From assembly GCA_002168015.1 (NCBI GenBank), contig NHCX01000071.1, forward strand, positions 14,159-21,382: 7,224 nucleotides of DNA, in the 5' to 3' direction. Numbering within the stretch: the first letter of the stretch is position 1; the number at the start of each line of letters is the position of its first letter. Made by a program: the position numbers and the translations under genes. Below are positions 6,509 to 7,224 of this stretch, piece after piece. The DNA is from Verrucomicrobia bacterium TMED44 (GTDB lineage: Bacteria > Verrucomicrobiota > Verrucomicrobiia > Opitutales > Seribacteraceae). Under the pieces are notes generated by a model that made no database searches, was not told the DNA's origin, and worked only from the letters and a program-made list of their open reading frames with translations.

Positions 6509-7224
6509 CTAAAAGGTATGAAGATAAGATAGAATAAAATTTCTTCCCGGTCCATTTATTCCTGAGCCGTGTACGCGATAATCAACATCTGCGATATTCT
6601 CCAAAGCGAGCGAAATTGAACTGCTGTCTGAGATATCATAGTTCCCATAAATATTGGTTAGAAAGTAGCCAGGTGTGCCATTACTGGGTATTCGTGTTCT
6701 ATCTGTTTCATCTTTGAGTGAAAGATCACCTGCTTTGCTGACCACAATAAAAGATAAATCAGACGACCAGTTTGAACCTGCGGGTGCGAATTGTGTAATG
6801 AACTTTGCCTGTACTGGCATAAGTCTGGTGGTTGCACGGTTCACTGGTGAATAATTACGCCCATTGATAGCGATTGTACCAGTCGCATTATTATCCAGCA
6901 TTTGCTCAACTTCTCCGTCCATCCATGAAAAAGAAAGTTCGGATTTCAAGGATGGTGCCCAATGATAACCTAGTTCAAGTTCAACGCCCTGAATAAATCC
7001 ATCTCCGTTTGACTTCAAAACATCAGAATTACCGGAATCGACGGGTGATCGAACGATCATGTCCTTGATCAAAGTATAGTAATAAGATGTTCGCCAATCC
7101 CATGAGCCCGAATCTCCTCTAAAGCCTAATTCAGCTTGTAGGAATTTTTCCGGTTCTAGTTTGGTATTGGGTCTCTCCACGGCACTGGTCTCGTCGGTAG
7201 AGGTAAGATCATAGAGACTTGGTG
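6509..7224 (-). CDS. TonB-dependent outer-membrane receptor, C-terminal part (partial)
   Basis: The frame is open to the window edge, so this is the last 238 codons of a larger gene. A GTG at 7180 is internal, not the start. The fragment begins with PSLYDLTST and then PNTKLEPEKFLQAELGFRG, the usual pattern of TonB-dependent receptor barrels (PSLYDL...PNxxLxPEKxxxxExG). Alternating amphipathic strands follow, such as WDWRTSYYYTLIKDMIV and GVELELGYHW. It ends with LENIADVDYRVHGSGINGPG and the terminal strand NFILSYLHTF, with the C-terminal Phe required by the BAM insertion signal. Such receptors import siderophores, haem, vitamin B12, metals or sugars using TonB energy. The plug domain, which would help most with substrate prediction, is outside the window. 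The gene is in the same direction as the DUF1549/DUF1553 gene, 82 bases upstream of it. Confidence 0.93.
   Translation of the reverse strand, partial: PSLYDLTSTDETSAVERPNTKLEPEKFLQAELGFRGDSGSWDWRTSYYYTLIKDMIVRSPVDSGNSDVLKSNGDGFIQGVELELGYHWAPSLKSELSFSWMDGEVEQMLDNNATGTIAINGRNYSPVNRATTRLMPVQAKFITQFAPAGSNWSSDLSFIVVSKAGDLSLKDETDRTRIPSNGTPGYFLTNIYGNYDISDSSSISLALENIADVDYRVHGSGINGPGRNFILSYLHTF

Noticed and set aside
7178..7180. GTG as the start of a 223-residue protein
   Set aside because: The frame stays open to the window edge and the upstream codons encode the conserved PSLYDLTST of a TonB-dependent receptor, so the valine is internal.
1..7224. Mobile elements, CRISPR arrays, tRNA or rRNA genes
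   Set aside because: No transposase or integrase pattern, no long inverted or regularly spaced repeats and no tRNA-like or rRNA-like stretch was seen on either strand.

Overview
The window looks like chromosomal DNA from a Gram-negative bacterium of the Planctomycetota-Verrucomicrobiota-like type, most plausibly a Verrucomicrobiota member of moderate-to-low GC. The main clue is the adjacent pair of a DUF1549/DUF1553 protein and a Tat-exported DUF1501 protein, which is typical of these phyla. A TonB-dependent receptor and a lipoprotein show that there is an outer membrane. None of the five gene starts in the window has a clear Shine-Dalgarno sequence. The phylum is inferred from gene families only; Planctomycetota or Bacteroidota cannot be excluded.

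Left part, plus strand (1-2213): the 3' end of an ABC transporter ATPase gene overlaps by 11 bases with a gene for an FtsX/MacB-type permease. This is followed after 64 bases by a gene for a predicted lipoprotein with a C-terminal DUF3299 domain. ATPase + FtsX-like permease + DUF3299 resembles the gene content I recall for the Vibrio Zrg-type zinc-linked ABC system, so the best hypothesis is a metal-related envelope ABC system. The substrate cannot be read from the sequence.

Middle and right part, minus strand (7224 down to 2226), in transcription order: the C-terminal 238 residues of a TonB-dependent receptor (cut by the window edge), an 82-base gap, a Sec-exported DUF1549/DUF1553 protein with a CxxCH motif, an 18-base gap, a Tat-exported DUF1501 protein, a 106-base gap with a possible weak terminator, and a secreted cyclophilin-type peptidyl-prolyl isomerase. 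The two operons converge, with only 12 bases between the DUF3299 and isomerase stop codons. A hairpin overlapping the DUF3299 stop codon may terminate transcription in both directions.

Nearly every product is predicted to act in or on the cell envelope. I see no mobile element, CRISPR array, tRNA or rRNA, and no non-coding stretch over 300 bases. The most interesting points are the Zrg-like module with a lipid-anchored DUF3299 protein and the Sec/Tat split of the DUF1549/DUF1553-DUF1501 pair. I do not see clear evidence for a wholly new system.
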